Shown piece after piece: positions 30,448 through 39,139 of a stretch of DNA of 64,000 nucleotides (the stretch's first letter is position 1; each line of letters opens with the position of its first letter). The notes beneath the pieces were generated by a model, which saw nothing but the letters and a program-made list of their open reading frames with translations, was not told the origin of the DNA and did no database searches. Position numbers and translations under genes: made by a program. The stretch is taken from positions 744,001 to 808,000 of the forward strand of contig JADJDJ010000003.1 in assembly GCA_016702745.1 (NCBI GenBank). Direction: 5' to 3'. The stretch is from Chitinophagaceae bacterium. GTDB lineage: Bacteria; Bacteroidota; Bacteroidia; Chitinophagales; Chitinophagaceae.

Positions 30448-31029
30448 ATGAACAGAGAAATTTTACAAAAATACATTACGAGTATTTTGCCAATGCCGAC
30501 AGACAAGTCTGCATTCTTTGCAGAACAATTTGAGCCAATTAAATTTAGTAAAGATGAATTATTACTGAAAGAGAATAAAATAAATAAAGACACTTTTGTT
30601 TTAGAAAGCGGATATATTCGTTCCTTTACATTTAACCAAAATGACGAAGAAGTAACAACTAACATTTTTTCTGCACCTTGTTTTGTAAATGACTTCTTGT
30701 CATTTTTTAAACAACAACCGACTTCTGAAAATTATCAGTGTTTGACTCATTGCAAATTATGGACTATGAGTTATGAAAAAGTTCAAACTTGCTTTCATAC
30801 TTATCCTGAATTCAGAGAATTTGGACGAATGATGTTAGTTACTAATTATTCAAACCTACACGATAGAATGCTTGGAATGGTAAAGGACACAGCTGAAAAT
30901 CGCTATTTAAAACTAATGAAAAATCACCCCGACATTTTTCAAAACGTACCTTTGAAATTTATTGCTTCATATCTTGGCATTACTGACACTTCTTTAAGCA
31001 GAATTAGAAAAGAAATTGCTTCAAAGTAA
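30448..31029 (+). CDS. Crp/Fnr-family transcriptional regulator
   Basis: An N-terminal cyclic-nucleotide-binding-like beta-roll (about 25-110: KFSKDELLLKENKINKDTFVLESGYIRSF) is followed by a helical linker and a short C-terminal HTH (LKFIASYLGITDTSLSRIRKEIA), as in the many Bacteroidota Crp-like sensors of ~190 residues. The ATG at 30448 fits this N-terminus; the upstream frame to 30412 is not typical. The ligand is unknown. The next gene, a membrane protein 77 bases downstream, is a plausible target. Confidence 0.85.
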   Translation: MNREILQKYITSILPMPTDKSAFFAEQFEPIKFSKDELLLKENKINKDTFVLESGYIRSFTFNQNDEEVTTNIFSAPCFVNDFLSFFKQQPTSENYQCLTHCKLWTMSYEKVQTCFHTYPEFREFGRMMLVTNYSNLHDRMLGMVKDTAENRYLKLMKNHPDIFQNVPLKFIASYLGITDTSLSRIRKEIASK

Positions 31030-31106
31030 TTTCTTGCCAAATGGCAAGTATTTACAATTTTAGATTTATAACCTTTGTTCCATTGTTAAACTAAAATTTT
31101 TCAGCA

Positions 31107-31834
31107 ATGGATATATTTACAAATTCAGTACCTCATTGGGTTTCAATTCTTTGTTTTATTAGTTTTCTTACTCCGATTTTCATGATAGTAAATGTTGTAA
31201 AACAAGGTGTAAATCAACCTTTTTTTAAAGACAATATTAAAGTAAAAAAAATACCAACTCTAGTGTTGCTATTTTTCGCCACCTATTATTTGTATGTAAC
31301 ACTAATGAGTTTTACAGGCATTTTTCAAGTAAATACATTACCACCAAGAGTATTACTATTTACAGCAATTCCATTGCTTTTGTTTTACTTTCTCTTTGTA
31401 TTTAGAACAAAAACCTTTTGGAATATTTTAGAGAATGTAAAACTATCTGATTTGATTCGCATTCATATTTTTAGACTTGTGGGTGTATTTTTATTATTGG
31501 TTGGTCTTTTGGAATTTTGCCAAAATCCTTTGCTTTTATTGGTGGGATAGGCGACATTTTTGCTGCTGTAACTGCAATCTTTGTTGCCATTCTCGTTGAC
31601 AAAAAGGCAAAAAATTATAAGAAAATCACTCTAATTTGGAATATCATTGGCTTTTGGGACATTGTGAGTGTTATTATTAGTGCTGTTTATATAACTAAAC
31701 AAGCCATTGAGAGTAACTCACAAGGTATTATAGAAATGACAAAATTTCCCTTCTGTTTAATACCTGCTTTTGCACCTGCGACAATAATATTTTTGCATAT
31801 TTGTATCTTCAAGAAACTAAAAATGGAAAACTAA
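31107..31834 (+). CDS. Polytopic membrane protein, frameshifted in T run at 31515-31518
   Basis: Two overlapping frames encode hydrophobic helices: SILCFISFLTPIFMIVNVV, IPTLVLLFFATYYLYVTLM, VLLFTAIPLLLFYFLFV, RLVGVFLLLVGLLE, then FAFIGGIGDIFAAVTAIFVAIL, WNIIGFWDIVSVIISAVYI and APATIIFLHICIF. They join in the run TTTT at 31515-31518: one more T gives LLEFLPKSFAFIGG. About seven helices and 242 residues. Family not recognised; likely co-regulated with the upstream Crp-like gene. Confidence 0.7.
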
Positions 31835-31843
31835 ACACAACGC

Positions 31844-31972
31844 ACAACATCGGTTTAGCAATATGGCAGCTGAATTACTTTTATGAAACAATTGTGCAAG
31901 ATTCAACATTTGTTCTTCAATTGAACTTTTGTGCTAAAAATCCACCACATCGCCAAGCCGAAAAACGTTAGC
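31844..31972. repeat. attC-like imperfect palindrome between island genes
   Basis: The left arm CGGTTTAGCAATATGGCAG (31851-31869) pairs with the right arm CCACCACATCGCCAAGCCG (about 31942-31960) along 19 positions with only transition-type (wobble) differences. The ends read CAAC on the left and GTTAG on the right, next to the start of the AraC gene. This layout resembles integron attC sites; the canonical GTTRRRY box is not exact (GTTAGCC). Confidence 0.5.
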
Positions 31973-31993
31973 CACAGTTTAAAAGCAAAATCA

Positions 31994-32778
31994 ATGAAAT
32001 TAAAAGAAAATCAATATTTTGGGATAACCACCGATTCATTAAAAACGGAGAATTTCAATATCTCATTGACGAATCATTCGGCAAACTCAAATATTGATTT
32101 ACACTCTCACAGTAAACCATATTTGTGTTTACTTGCTTCTGGCGCGTATAAAGAAAATAGCAATACAACAGAAATTATAACACAAGGAGAAGTTCTTTAC
32201 CGGGTGGCCAATTATGAGCATTCGAATAATTTTTCCTCCAAAGGAGGCCTATGTCTGAATATCGAAATGAACGATTACGAACAATTTATAACACTAAATG
32301 AACTTCAGCTGCCGAATAAAGTATCAAAGCAAAAGGAGTAATAGAACTGTATAAATTACTTTATGGTTTAAAAAAAGGTTTGCCAAATGACATTATAAAT
32401 ATTTATTGTTACGAATCATTGATTGCAGTAATCAATATTTTCAATTATAAAGGTAATATTGACTGGATAAAAAAAGTAAAAGAACGCATAAATGATAATC
32501 CATTAGAAACTATTTCACTTGACAAATTGAGTCTTGAATTTTCACTTCACCCAAATTATATTGTTCGCAAATTCAAAGAAATCACAGGCCATAAACTTTC
32601 TGAGTATCTAACCAAAATAAGACTAGCGCATTCAATGAAGCACATGTTATCAAATGAAGAAAACATAACATCGATAGCTTTAGAAAGCGGGTTTTATGAC
32701 CAAAGCCATTTTAATAAGAACTTTAAAAAGCATTTAGGCACTACTCCAAATCGTTTTAGAAAAGTCATTACAGGTTAG
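31994..32778 (+). CDS. AraC-family regulator with cupin sensor, frameshifted near 32322
   Basis: The N-terminal part (MKLKENQYFGITTD...NSNIDLHSHSKPYLCLLASG) is a cupin-like sensor. The C-terminal part is a classical AraC DNA-binding domain (LETISLDKLSLEFSLHPNYIVRKFKEITG, IALESGFYDQSHFNKNFKKHLGTTPNRF). A one-base gap at about 32322 (GT-ATC for GTTATC) separates the frames; restoring it reads KVIKAKGVIELYKLLYGLKKGLPND. The two visible halves are one regulator of about 260 residues. Start ATG at 31994 lies just after an attC-like hairpin. Confidence 0.8.
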
Positions 32779-32843
32779 TCTTGTACAATTTTAGCCAGAT
32801 AACAACATTTAGATTTGCAGTTCAAATCTAAAATGAAACTATC

Positions 32844-33962
32844 GTGAGAATTAAGAAAAAAACCAGAAAGATTGCACTTATTATAATAGCACTGGTAGTG
32901 GCTCTAATCCTTTATGGAAGCTACAATTTTGGCAACGATAGACAAAGTTTCAGAGAAATCGTATCATTAGCAGGTGCTGGAGACGTAAGTACTGCTTTTA
33001 TCAAAATGGAAGAAAGAAAAAGTCTCTCAAATCCGATAGTGAATTTTATTTATCAAAGATGGAAGAAAAAAATGTATGCTCGTTTTGTTTCAAAAGAAGA
33101 AGTGTTTGAAAATACCTCTGGAAACAAAATAGTTAACGACATTTCAAATATTTACCGTGAATATTGGCGGGTGGAACTGATGAAACCCTTGCCAGAAAGC
33201 AGAACAGACTCCATACTGTATAATAACATCACCGACTATATACTATCCAACAAGTTAACAGGACTTTCAAAAGACAGTTTACGCAAGAATATTAAAGACG
33301 ACTCTGTTTTGAAAGTAATAATTGAAAAAGAAGGATTTAAAGTAGATTTTAAATTCCGAAATGGTTTTCAAGAGATATTTATTTGGAATAAAGAAAGTAC
33401 TAAAAAATATGAAGTGATTTTACCAAATGACACTGTAAAAACTAATGTTGTGTTTATTGAAGGCTATCATATAAAAGGATATGATGAATTTGCAACTCTT
33501 GGCAAATCTCAAGTGGGTGGCTGGGCTATAAAAGAATCTGCAACGCTATACTGTAATAAAGGCACTTATGATTTAAAATCAGAGAATTTTGAAGTTTCTT
33601 ATTTAAAACATGAAAGTATACATTTTACTGATTTAAACAATTACCCAAACTTAAGTTCTGCTGATCTGGAATACAGGTCAAAGGTAATTGAACTGATGTA
33701 TTGTACAGAAGGAACTATTTATGACCGAGTCTCAGAATTTGTGTCAGGTGCGAATAAAGCAGATAGGGAAAATTCCCATCCGTACGCCAATTATATTTTG
33801 ATTCAAAATCTGTCGAAATTGATTTTCAATTCGGATTTCAACTCAGATATTAATCAATGGAAAAAAGTATCGGTTGAGAAAATTAACAAGGCTGCATCTT
33901 CATTGTATGAATCAAGTGAAAATAAACTGAGGAAAGACAATAACTTAAATGAAATAATATAA
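32844..33962 (+). CDS. Membrane-anchored protein with HESIH zincin-like motif
   Basis: The N-terminal helix (IALIIIALVVALILYG) after a lysine/arginine-rich start suggests one membrane anchor with a large external domain. HESIH at 256-260 (SYLKHESIHFTDLNNYP) has the HExxH pattern of zinc metallopeptidases, though a third ligand is not obvious. 372 residues; GTG start at 32844. Located in the AT-rich island next to the AraC gene, which could regulate it. Family not recognised. Confidence 0.65.
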   Translation: MRIKKKTRKIALIIIALVVALILYGSYNFGNDRQSFREIVSLAGAGDVSTAFIKMEERKSLSNPIVNFIYQRWKKKMYARFVSKEEVFENTSGNKIVNDISNIYREYWRVELMKPLPESRTDSILYNNITDYILSNKLTGLSKDSLRKNIKDDSVLKVIIEKEGFKVDFKFRNGFQEIFIWNKESTKKYEVILPNDTVKTNVVFIEGYHIKGYDEFATLGKSQVGGWAIKESATLYCNKGTYDLKSENFEVSYLKHESIHFTDLNNYPNLSSADLEYRSKVIELMYCTEGTIYDRVSEFVSGANKADRENSHPYANYILIQNLSKLIFNSDFNSDINQWKKVSVEKINKAASSLYESSENKLRKDNNLNEII

Positions 33963-34016
33963 ACTTAGCCAACAGCTTCAAATAATCGGTCCAAACATCA
34001 GCTTCAAACTAATTCA

Positions 34017-34385
34017 TTATTCATACCCGCTTTTTATAACAGTCAGAATCAATTTGAACCTGCCATTGGGTTTTATATGGCTTGGCTGATGAGCTGGTAT
34101 AAGTATCCCATCTCCGGTTTTAAGCGTAGAGGCTTTACCGGCAATTTCAATGATTGCACTGCCATCAATTATTTGTGCATATGTGTCGAATGGAGAAATT
34201 TTTTCATTAAGCCCTTTTCCATCTGCAAATGACAAAGCATTTATGGATCCTGTAGATTTCTTCATTATTGATTTGCTAACAATTGCATTATGCTCATATT
34301 CTATTAGTTCAACAATAATATGGGCTGCACCTTTCTCAATTTCGCCATCTTTACTTGGCAATTTTTCGAGTTCTTTTGTATCCAT
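34017..34385 (-). CDS. Cupin-domain protein
   Basis: A 122-residue single-domain cupin: DTYAQIIDGSAIIEIAGKASTLKTGDGILIPAHQPSHIKPN follows the second cupin motif G-x5-P-x-H-x2-N. The first motif lacks the usual two histidines (SPFDTYAQ), so metal binding and enzyme activity are uncertain. Cytoplasmic. It is the only minus-strand gene in the island. Confidence 0.8.
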   Translation of the reverse strand: MDTKELEKLPSKDGEIEKGAAHIIVELIEYEHNAIVSKSIMKKSTGSINALSFADGKGLNEKISPFDTYAQIIDGSAIIEIAGKASTLKTGDGILIPAHQPSHIKPNGRFKLILTVIKSGYE

Positions 34386-34499
34386 TATCCTGATATTAAT
34401 TATGGGAATATTTTACAATACAAAAATTGCGAACTTTATTGACCTACGTTGTACATAATTCGGGAAAAAAATTATATCATTCACATATTTTCAACTGCT

Positions 34500-34575
34500 A
34501 CTAACAAAAAGTTTTGCGTCAGCGGGGCGGACAGCTGGTTAATTCCCCAACTGCACAAAGCCTCTAACGTTGGCG
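34500..34575. repeat. attC-like hairpin with GTTGG end
   Basis: TTTTGCGTCAGCGGGG (34512-34527) can pair imperfectly with CCCCAACTGCACAAAG (34545-34560), followed by CTCTAACGTTGG directly at the start of the next small gene. The layout is the same as at 31844-31972 but weaker. Confidence 0.4.
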
Positions 34576-34830
34576 GGAACTATTAATGGTTTTAAATTTT
34601 ACTTTAGAGCAAAATATGACGAGTGGACATTCTCAATCTCAGCGCATTCAGAGATTGACCCTGTTGATATTCAATTCCCCGAAACTGGAAAACAATTCGG
34701 ATATTTTGCAGAGGGAAAATATGGTACAGAATTCGACTCTAAAGCGAGCTATATGGAATTTGATGTTGCGAAAGATATCATTCAGCGATGCGTAGCAGAT
34801 TATTTACAAGGAAATAAGATTATTAAATGA
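34570..34830 (+). CDS. Small uncharacterised cassette protein
   Basis: 86 residues (INGFKFYFRAKYDEWTFSI...DYLQGNKIIK) with a TTG start and no ATG in frame; the next upstream in-frame codon block ends at a stop at 34540. The frame begins exactly at the end of the attC-like hairpin, as a promoterless cassette would. No motif recognised; it could also be a fragment. Confidence 0.5.
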   Translation: MAGTINGFKFYFRAKYDEWTFSISAHSEIDPVDIQFPETGKQFGYFAEGKYGTEFDSKASYMEFDVAKDIIQRCVADYLQGNKIIK

Positions 34831-34871
34831 AATAAAACAGGTTACACTAAGTGGATGTCTGAATGAGTCGA

Positions 34872-37346
34872 TCAAAACCATTTCCCCCGTTTCCTATCCC
34901 ATGCAGTGATCCCGAACTTGAATTGTACCGGGCTCCTGAACTGATTGGCCACTGACCCAACTACATAAAATCCAACCTTGAACTTCCCCAGCAAGTTGAA
35001 CGGATACTTAAAAACCCGCTCCACGCCGGTAAACAATTCTGCATAGCGCAGGTTTCTTTCTTTGGCCACCAAAAAGCCGGCACCTGCCACTTCCCTTAAC
35101 CCGATTTTTTTAAAGAAAGGGATCTTATTCAGGAAAGCTCCATTGAAATCATGTACATAATGTCCCTCGAAAAAACGATTGAAGATGGGAAAGGTAGAAT
35201 CGAGAGACTGAAAAGCCTCAGATGGATTCAGCATGAGCAGGGGGTCTCCCCTTCGCTGGTATTTGTAATCTACCAACCGCAGGTCTTTCCGGCTCAGGAA
35301 AGAACCCGTCTTCAGGGTATAACTGGAAGTACCCATTGTTCCCAGTTTAACGGTTTGCTTCAATCCGAATTCGAGATAATCAAAGTCCACCACACTTTTC
35401 ATGATACCCGGCAGGCCTTTCCGCCATTGCACATACATCGTTGGCCAGGATGATCCCAGGATTATTTTTTCTTTGGGCTCGCGGATATAGCGCTGCCGGA
35501 ATGTGTACTCCAGCCTTAACTCACCGTATACTGCATTGTGTGATTCAAAATCCGTCACCTGATTATTATCCAATATATCTGGGAAGAGGCTGTCAATTTT
35601 GCTATCTGTTTTAATATTACTTACCGAACGCCGGAAAGCAAGATCGATATCCGAAAACACATAGAGCCCGTTGGCAATTTCCAGCCCATGCTTTAATCCA
35701 ATGCCCTGGTTCAGGTAAATATTACTGCGCTGAATCATATTGATCCAGGCATCCCCGCTGAAGATGTAGGCAAAATCTTTCTGTAAATTGATCTCGTAAA
35801 AGCCACGGTTAAAGGGATTATACATCCGGTTTAGCCGGATATTTCCATTTAAATCTTTATTACGGATCCCATAGCTGAGATTAGCAAAAAGGGTCAGGTT
35901 CTTCCTCGATTCCCAGGTTTTAGTATACATATAATTGGGCATGATCCTTAACCCGCCCAGTTGAAAGGGTTGAAATAATTCCGGTAAAGAAGGAAATCGC
36001 ATTTGCCTTCTTTTTTCATGGTTGTTGAGGGTCTGTCCTTTAAATGCAATATTCTGCCAGCGGAATTTATTGATCACCCGGTCCACTGAATCCAGATAGT
36101 CTTTGGAATGGGTGGCCTGGTACACACTGTCCTTGAAATGAATAAAACGCAATTCTTTTGCGGTTAAAGGTTCAGTACGGTTAGACTTCCAGAAATTACT
36201 GTCCTGCTCATAGGCTTTTTGCGATGCTGAACTCAGTTCCACTCCAAAGTAGTTCTTTGGAAAATTTTTGTTCAATTCAAAATTCCGGTAAGCCACTACC
36301 GTTCTGCCAGATGATTTTCTTTTATCAGCAACAGCATTATAGGTGAAGGTCTGTTTGGTAATCATCCAGGCCTTTTGATCCACAAATTCATATTGCTGCT
36401 CCACTTCAAAGAAATCATACTCAGCCAGATGATATTTTGGAAACTGCAACCGGGTATGCAATACCACCCAACTGCTATCGGCAATGGTTATTTCACCCTC
36501 AACGGTAGCGTTGCTCAATTGCCGGGGTTTAATGCTGATCGTATATTGTTTCCGGCCATTGATCGTTTCTGTTTTGATCATTTTAAACCGGTAAGCCAAA
36601 AGCCCGCTGTAACTGACCGGAGAGACAAAGGGCGTTGGCGAAATAGAGCGGATATTGATAATATTATGATAGATACTGAAGTCTCCTTCTGTTGTAGAGA
36701 GATAAAACAGGCTTTGTTCATTCCCTCTTTTACTGACACCGGTTCTTTCTTCTTTTATCTTTTTCCCTTCTCCCCTGTCCAGTTGTAATACCACTTCTGC
36801 CATGGCCATCCGGTTCAGTTCATTTGATTCGAGGGCTTGTTTCAGCGAATCAACAGGTTTTACTTTTTTAGGTTTCTTCAAGGCTACGGAATCTTCCTGC
36901 AGTGCTTTGATATACACATTGCAGGAATAATTTCCTGCGGCCACTTCAATCGCATCCTTATTACGGATTACATTCCGGATATATTCTTCCGCCCGGTCTT
37001 TTAGTTTCCCTTTAATGGTCACGGTACTGAGTGTGGTGGCATCGGCTGCTTCGAGTATGATATCCCGTTTCAGACTGTCTTTCCGGATGATCACCGATAC
37101 AAATTGCGTTTTATACCCCAGCATACTGACGATCAGATCAAATTTGCCCGGCTCCAGTTCCAGTTCATAATGCCCGTTTTCCTTACTGATACTGCCCTGT
37201 TTAAATCCTTTCACTTCCACCGTAGCAAAAGCCAGCGGCTCCAGATTGGCGTTCATAATAGTACCAAAAACCTTACGGGACTGAGAATAGCTTTGTATTG
37301 AAGCTATTAATAGAATGATAGATAGCAGTAGTAGTTTCCGGTTCAT
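34872..37346 (-). CDS. DUF5686 protein with carboxypeptidase-regulatory domain, outer-membrane barrel
   Basis: A signal peptide (ending IQSYSQ) leads into a CarboxypepD_reg-like domain (about 25-105: VFGTIMNANLEPLAFATVEVKG) and then the DUF5686 region, with EYIRNVIRNKDAIE, a central LSNATVEGEITIADSSW and a barrel-like C-terminus ending FKFGITAWDRKRGKWF. DUF5686 proteins are predicted outer-membrane barrels of unknown function, common in Bacteroidota. A paralogue of similar length (about 40748-43191) lies upstream on the same strand, separated by the repeat/IS110 block. Confidence 0.85.
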   Translation of the reverse strand: MNRKLLLLSIILLIASIQSYSQSRKVFGTIMNANLEPLAFATVEVKGFKQGSISKENGHYELELEPGKFDLIVSMLGYKTQFVSVIIRKDSLKRDIILEAADATTLSTVTIKGKLKDRAEEYIRNVIRNKDAIEVAAGNYSCNVYIKALQEDSVALKKPKKVKPVDSLKQALESNELNRMAMAEVVLQLDRGEGKKIKEERTGVSKRGNEQSLFYLSTTEGDFSIYHNIINIRSISPTPFVSPVSYSGLLAYRFKMIKTETINGRKQYTISIKPRQLSNATVEGEITIADSSWVVLHTRLQFPKYHLAEYDFFEVEQQYEFVDQKAWMITKQTFTYNAVADKRKSSGRTVVAYRNFELNKNFPKNYFGVELSSASQKAYEQDSNFWKSNRTEPLTAKELRFIHFKDSVYQATHSKDYLDSVDRVINKFRWQNIAFKGQTLNNHEKRRQMRFPSLPELFQPFQLGGLRIMPNYMYTKTWESRKNLTLFANLSYGIRNKDLNGNIRLNRMYNPFNRGFYEINLQKDFAYIFSGDAWINMIQRSNIYLNQGIGLKHGLEIANGLYVFSDIDLAFRRSVSNIKTDSKIDSLFPDILDNNQVTDFESHNAVYGELRLEYTFRQRYIREPKEKIILGSSWPTMYVQWRKGLPGIMKSVVDFDYLEFGLKQTVKLGTMGTSSYTLKTGSFLSRKDLRLVDYKYQRRGDPLLMLNPSEAFQSLDSTFPIFNRFFEGHYVHDFNGAFLNKIPFFKKIGLREVAGAGFLVAKERNLRYAELFTGVERVFKYPFNLLGKFKVGFYVVGSVANQFRSPVQFKFGITAWDRKRGKWF

Positions 37347-37489
37347 AAAGCAGGGCGGGAAAATAGACTGAGAATTCCATTCCCGATCATCCCCGGAACC
37401 AGAATACGGTATTTTCTAAAATAATTAACAGGATTAGATTAATTGAGTTGAGGTATCACTCTGCGTAATCTCCGCGACCTCCTGTTCTC

Positions 37490-37593
37490 CGCGGTGAATC
37501 TTTCCCACAAAGACACAAAGAACACAAAGGGAGCGAAAACAATTTTCCCGCTAAGAACGCTAAGTACGCTCGAAGAGTCCTTTGGACAAAAAA
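37490..37593. repeat. Mosaic of CACAAAGACACAAAG-type dispersed repeat
   Basis: The segment holds CCACAAAGACACAAAGAACACAAAGG and CGCTAAGAACGCTAAGTACGC, i.e. the kind of dispersed intergenic repeat also seen at 25513-25605. It ends in CTCGAAGAGTCCTTTGGACAAA (37569-37590), shared with 25532-25553. It runs straight into the 89-bp tandem array. Confidence 0.6.
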
Positions 37594-37889
37594 ATTCCTT
37601 GCGTTTCCTCGCGCCCTCGCGTCTTCGCGGTTAAATCTCTCTCTGCGAGAACTCTGCTTTCTCCCGTTCTCCGCGGTGAATCTCTCCTTGCGTTTCCTCG
37701 CGCCCTCGCGTCTTCGCGGTTAAATCTCTCTCTGCGAGAACTCCGCTTTCTCCCGTTCTCCGCGGTGAATCTCTCCTTGCGTTTCCTCGCGCCCTCGCGT
37801 CTTCGCGGTTAAATCTCTCTCTGCGAGAACTCCGCTTTCTCCCGTTCTCCGCGGTGAATCTCTCCTTGCGTTTCCTCGCGCCCTCGCGT
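37594..37889. repeat. 89-bp tandem repeat array, left part (target of IS110)
   Basis: Units beginning CTTCGCGGTTAAATC and ending CCTCGCGCCCTCGCGT repeat with an exact period of 89 bases (unit starts 37623, 37712, 37801), after a partial unit from 37594. The same unit resumes after IS copy A (39140). GT of CGCGTCTTCGCGG recurs at 37621, 37710 and 37799, with the occupied one at 37888. Apparent long frames through the array are artefacts. Confidence 0.95.
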
Positions 37890-37948
37890 ATTCTAAGTTC
37901 AATATTCAGCCAAATTTTCTTTTTTTTAGTTTTATAGGCCCGGATTAA

Positions 37949-38926
37949 TTAAGCTGCCAGGGTCTGTGCATCATATGGAGTCTGGCGCTTGACTACGGCA
38001 AATATTCGTCCGACAATTTTTGCTCTGATGATGTTTATGCAACTCATTTTTTTCATTCCTTCTGATACTCTTTTTTCATAGTAAATTTTAAGTTCTTGGT
38101 TGAAGCGGATGGCACAAAATGCCGCCAGGTTTAGGACTGTTTTAATCTCTTTGTTTGCCAGATGACTTACCCTTGATCGTCCCCGGATGCTGGTTCCGCT
38201 TTCATGTTTAAAAGGGGCCAGACCGGCATAGCAGTTAAACTTTCTGGCATTGCTGAACTTTTTAAAATTACTGGTCACAGCCAGCATTCTTGCTGCTACG
38301 ATTTTACCTACTCCTTTGATCGTCCTGATCAGGTCAAAGTTTTTCTTTAACTCCGGGTCAGTTTCAATGAGTACTTCAATCTCTTTCTCAACCTTTTGGA
38401 TTTGGCTGTTCAGGGTTGTCATAACAGTCCTTTGTAACTTGTAAATCAGATCAGATTTGCTGATCAGCTCTGTATCAAGCATCTCTTTAATCCGAGCTTT
38501 GTAACCGCCACAATCCTTTACCAGCTTAGCTCTCAGAGACAGTAGCTGGTTAAGCCTTGTCACTTTTTCTGTGGTTTTTGGGGTCGGTACGAGTTGTGTC
38601 CGCCTAAGCCAGGCATACTCGGCGATCCGTACGGAATCGATCTTGTCGTTCTTGCCCCGAACCAACCCATTGGAGCGCTTGATTTCAAGTGCAGGGATCT
38701 TACAATAAGGTACCCCTTGCCCTTCCAGGTACTTCTCTAATTGAAAAGAATAAAGACCCGTGTGTTCCATAACTACCAGTGGGTCAAGGTCTGGATTAAT
38801 CGCAGCTGTCAATTCTTTAAACCCGGACAGATCATTGCTGATCTTAAAGGTCGTTCCGGCTGGCCTTACACAGATGTCCAGGCTGCGCTTTGAGACATCG
38901 ATAGCCAAAATTTGTTTTTCCTTCAT
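37949..38926 (-). CDS. IS110-family DEDD transposase (intact copy)
   Basis: 325 residues with the RuvC-like DEDD motif in the IS110 spacing: D10 (ILAIDVSKRSLDI), E54 (VVMEHTGLY), D94 and D97 (GKNDKIDS). A coiled-coil segment follows at about 120-190, then the C-terminal Transposase_20 domain (FDLIRTIKGVGKIVAARML, FSNARKFNCYAGLAPF). RGRSRVSHLANKE near 248-260 is the IS110 serine region; S254 is the likely nucleophile. In the known IS621 system the transposase works with a bridge RNA encoded in the leader before the gene, and the leader here fits that. Confidence 0.95.
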   Translation of the reverse strand: MKEKQILAIDVSKRSLDICVRPAGTTFKISNDLSGFKELTAAINPDLDPLVVMEHTGLYSFQLEKYLEGQGVPYCKIPALEIKRSNGLVRGKNDKIDSVRIAEYAWLRRTQLVPTPKTTEKVTRLNQLLSLRAKLVKDCGGYKARIKEMLDTELISKSDLIYKLQRTVMTTLNSQIQKVEKEIEVLIETDPELKKNFDLIRTIKGVGKIVAARMLAVTSNFKKFSNARKFNCYAGLAPFKHESGTSIRGRSRVSHLANKEIKTVLNLAAFCAIRFNQELKIYYEKRVSEGMKKMSCINIIRAKIVGRIFAVVKRQTPYDAQTLAA

Positions 38927-38944
38927 AACTTTAATCAGTTTTGT

Positions 38945-39115
38945 TGTTGAACATCTCCAAGACCTTTAACAGACCTACTATGTCTGAAATTCTAAACGGA
39001 GCATGTCAACGAGTTAAAGAAGAAGTGGGGACCAATACGCAAGTGGAGTCTAATAGCTCATGTCTTCGCCAGGTTCACCCCGCTTCTTCTTCTAATTTCT
39101 GACTAAATATTTGAA
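38945..39115 (-). ncRNA. Candidate IS110 bridge RNA, copy A
   Basis: Read on the minus strand, a first stem (39072-39091 with 39017-39033) closes a loop holding GCGAAGAC (39062-39069) and CCACTTGCGT (39037-39046). The first equals the target sequence on one side of the insertion point; the second pairs with the other side with one G-U and a few mismatches. A second stem (ACATxCTCC, 38998-39006, with GGAGATGT, 38951-38958) closes a loop with TTAGAAT (38989-38995) and TAAAGGT on its other arm (38962-38968), matching the two element ends. An inner hairpin CAGAC/GTCTG separates them. The order target loop then donor loop is that of known bridge RNAs. The exact ends of the RNA are not known. Confidence 0.75.
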
Positions 39116-39139
39116 TGAATACATTTTGGAACTAAAGGT

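Larger units (their letters stand above)
37890..39139 (-). mobile_element. IS110-family insertion sequence, copy A
   Basis: 1250 bases from ATTCTAAG to AAAGGT, including one GT. The left junction reads CCCTCGCGT|ATTCTAAG and the right AAAGGT|CTTCGCGG; joining the flanks restores a perfect 89-bp repeat unit. The GT shared by both sides is the likely recombination core. It carries an intact transposase on the minus strand and a ~210-base leader that folds as a bridge RNA. No inverted terminal repeats and no target duplication apart from the core, as is known for IS110. Copy B at 39486-40729 is nearly identical. Confidence 0.92.

Noticed and set aside
37720..37902. Arginine-rich reading frame through the 89-bp repeats (also 37582-37812, 39111-39329 and 39148-39498)
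   Set aside because: It is only a translation of the GC-rich repeat; the 89-base period is not a multiple of three, so the peptide is not a repeated protein.
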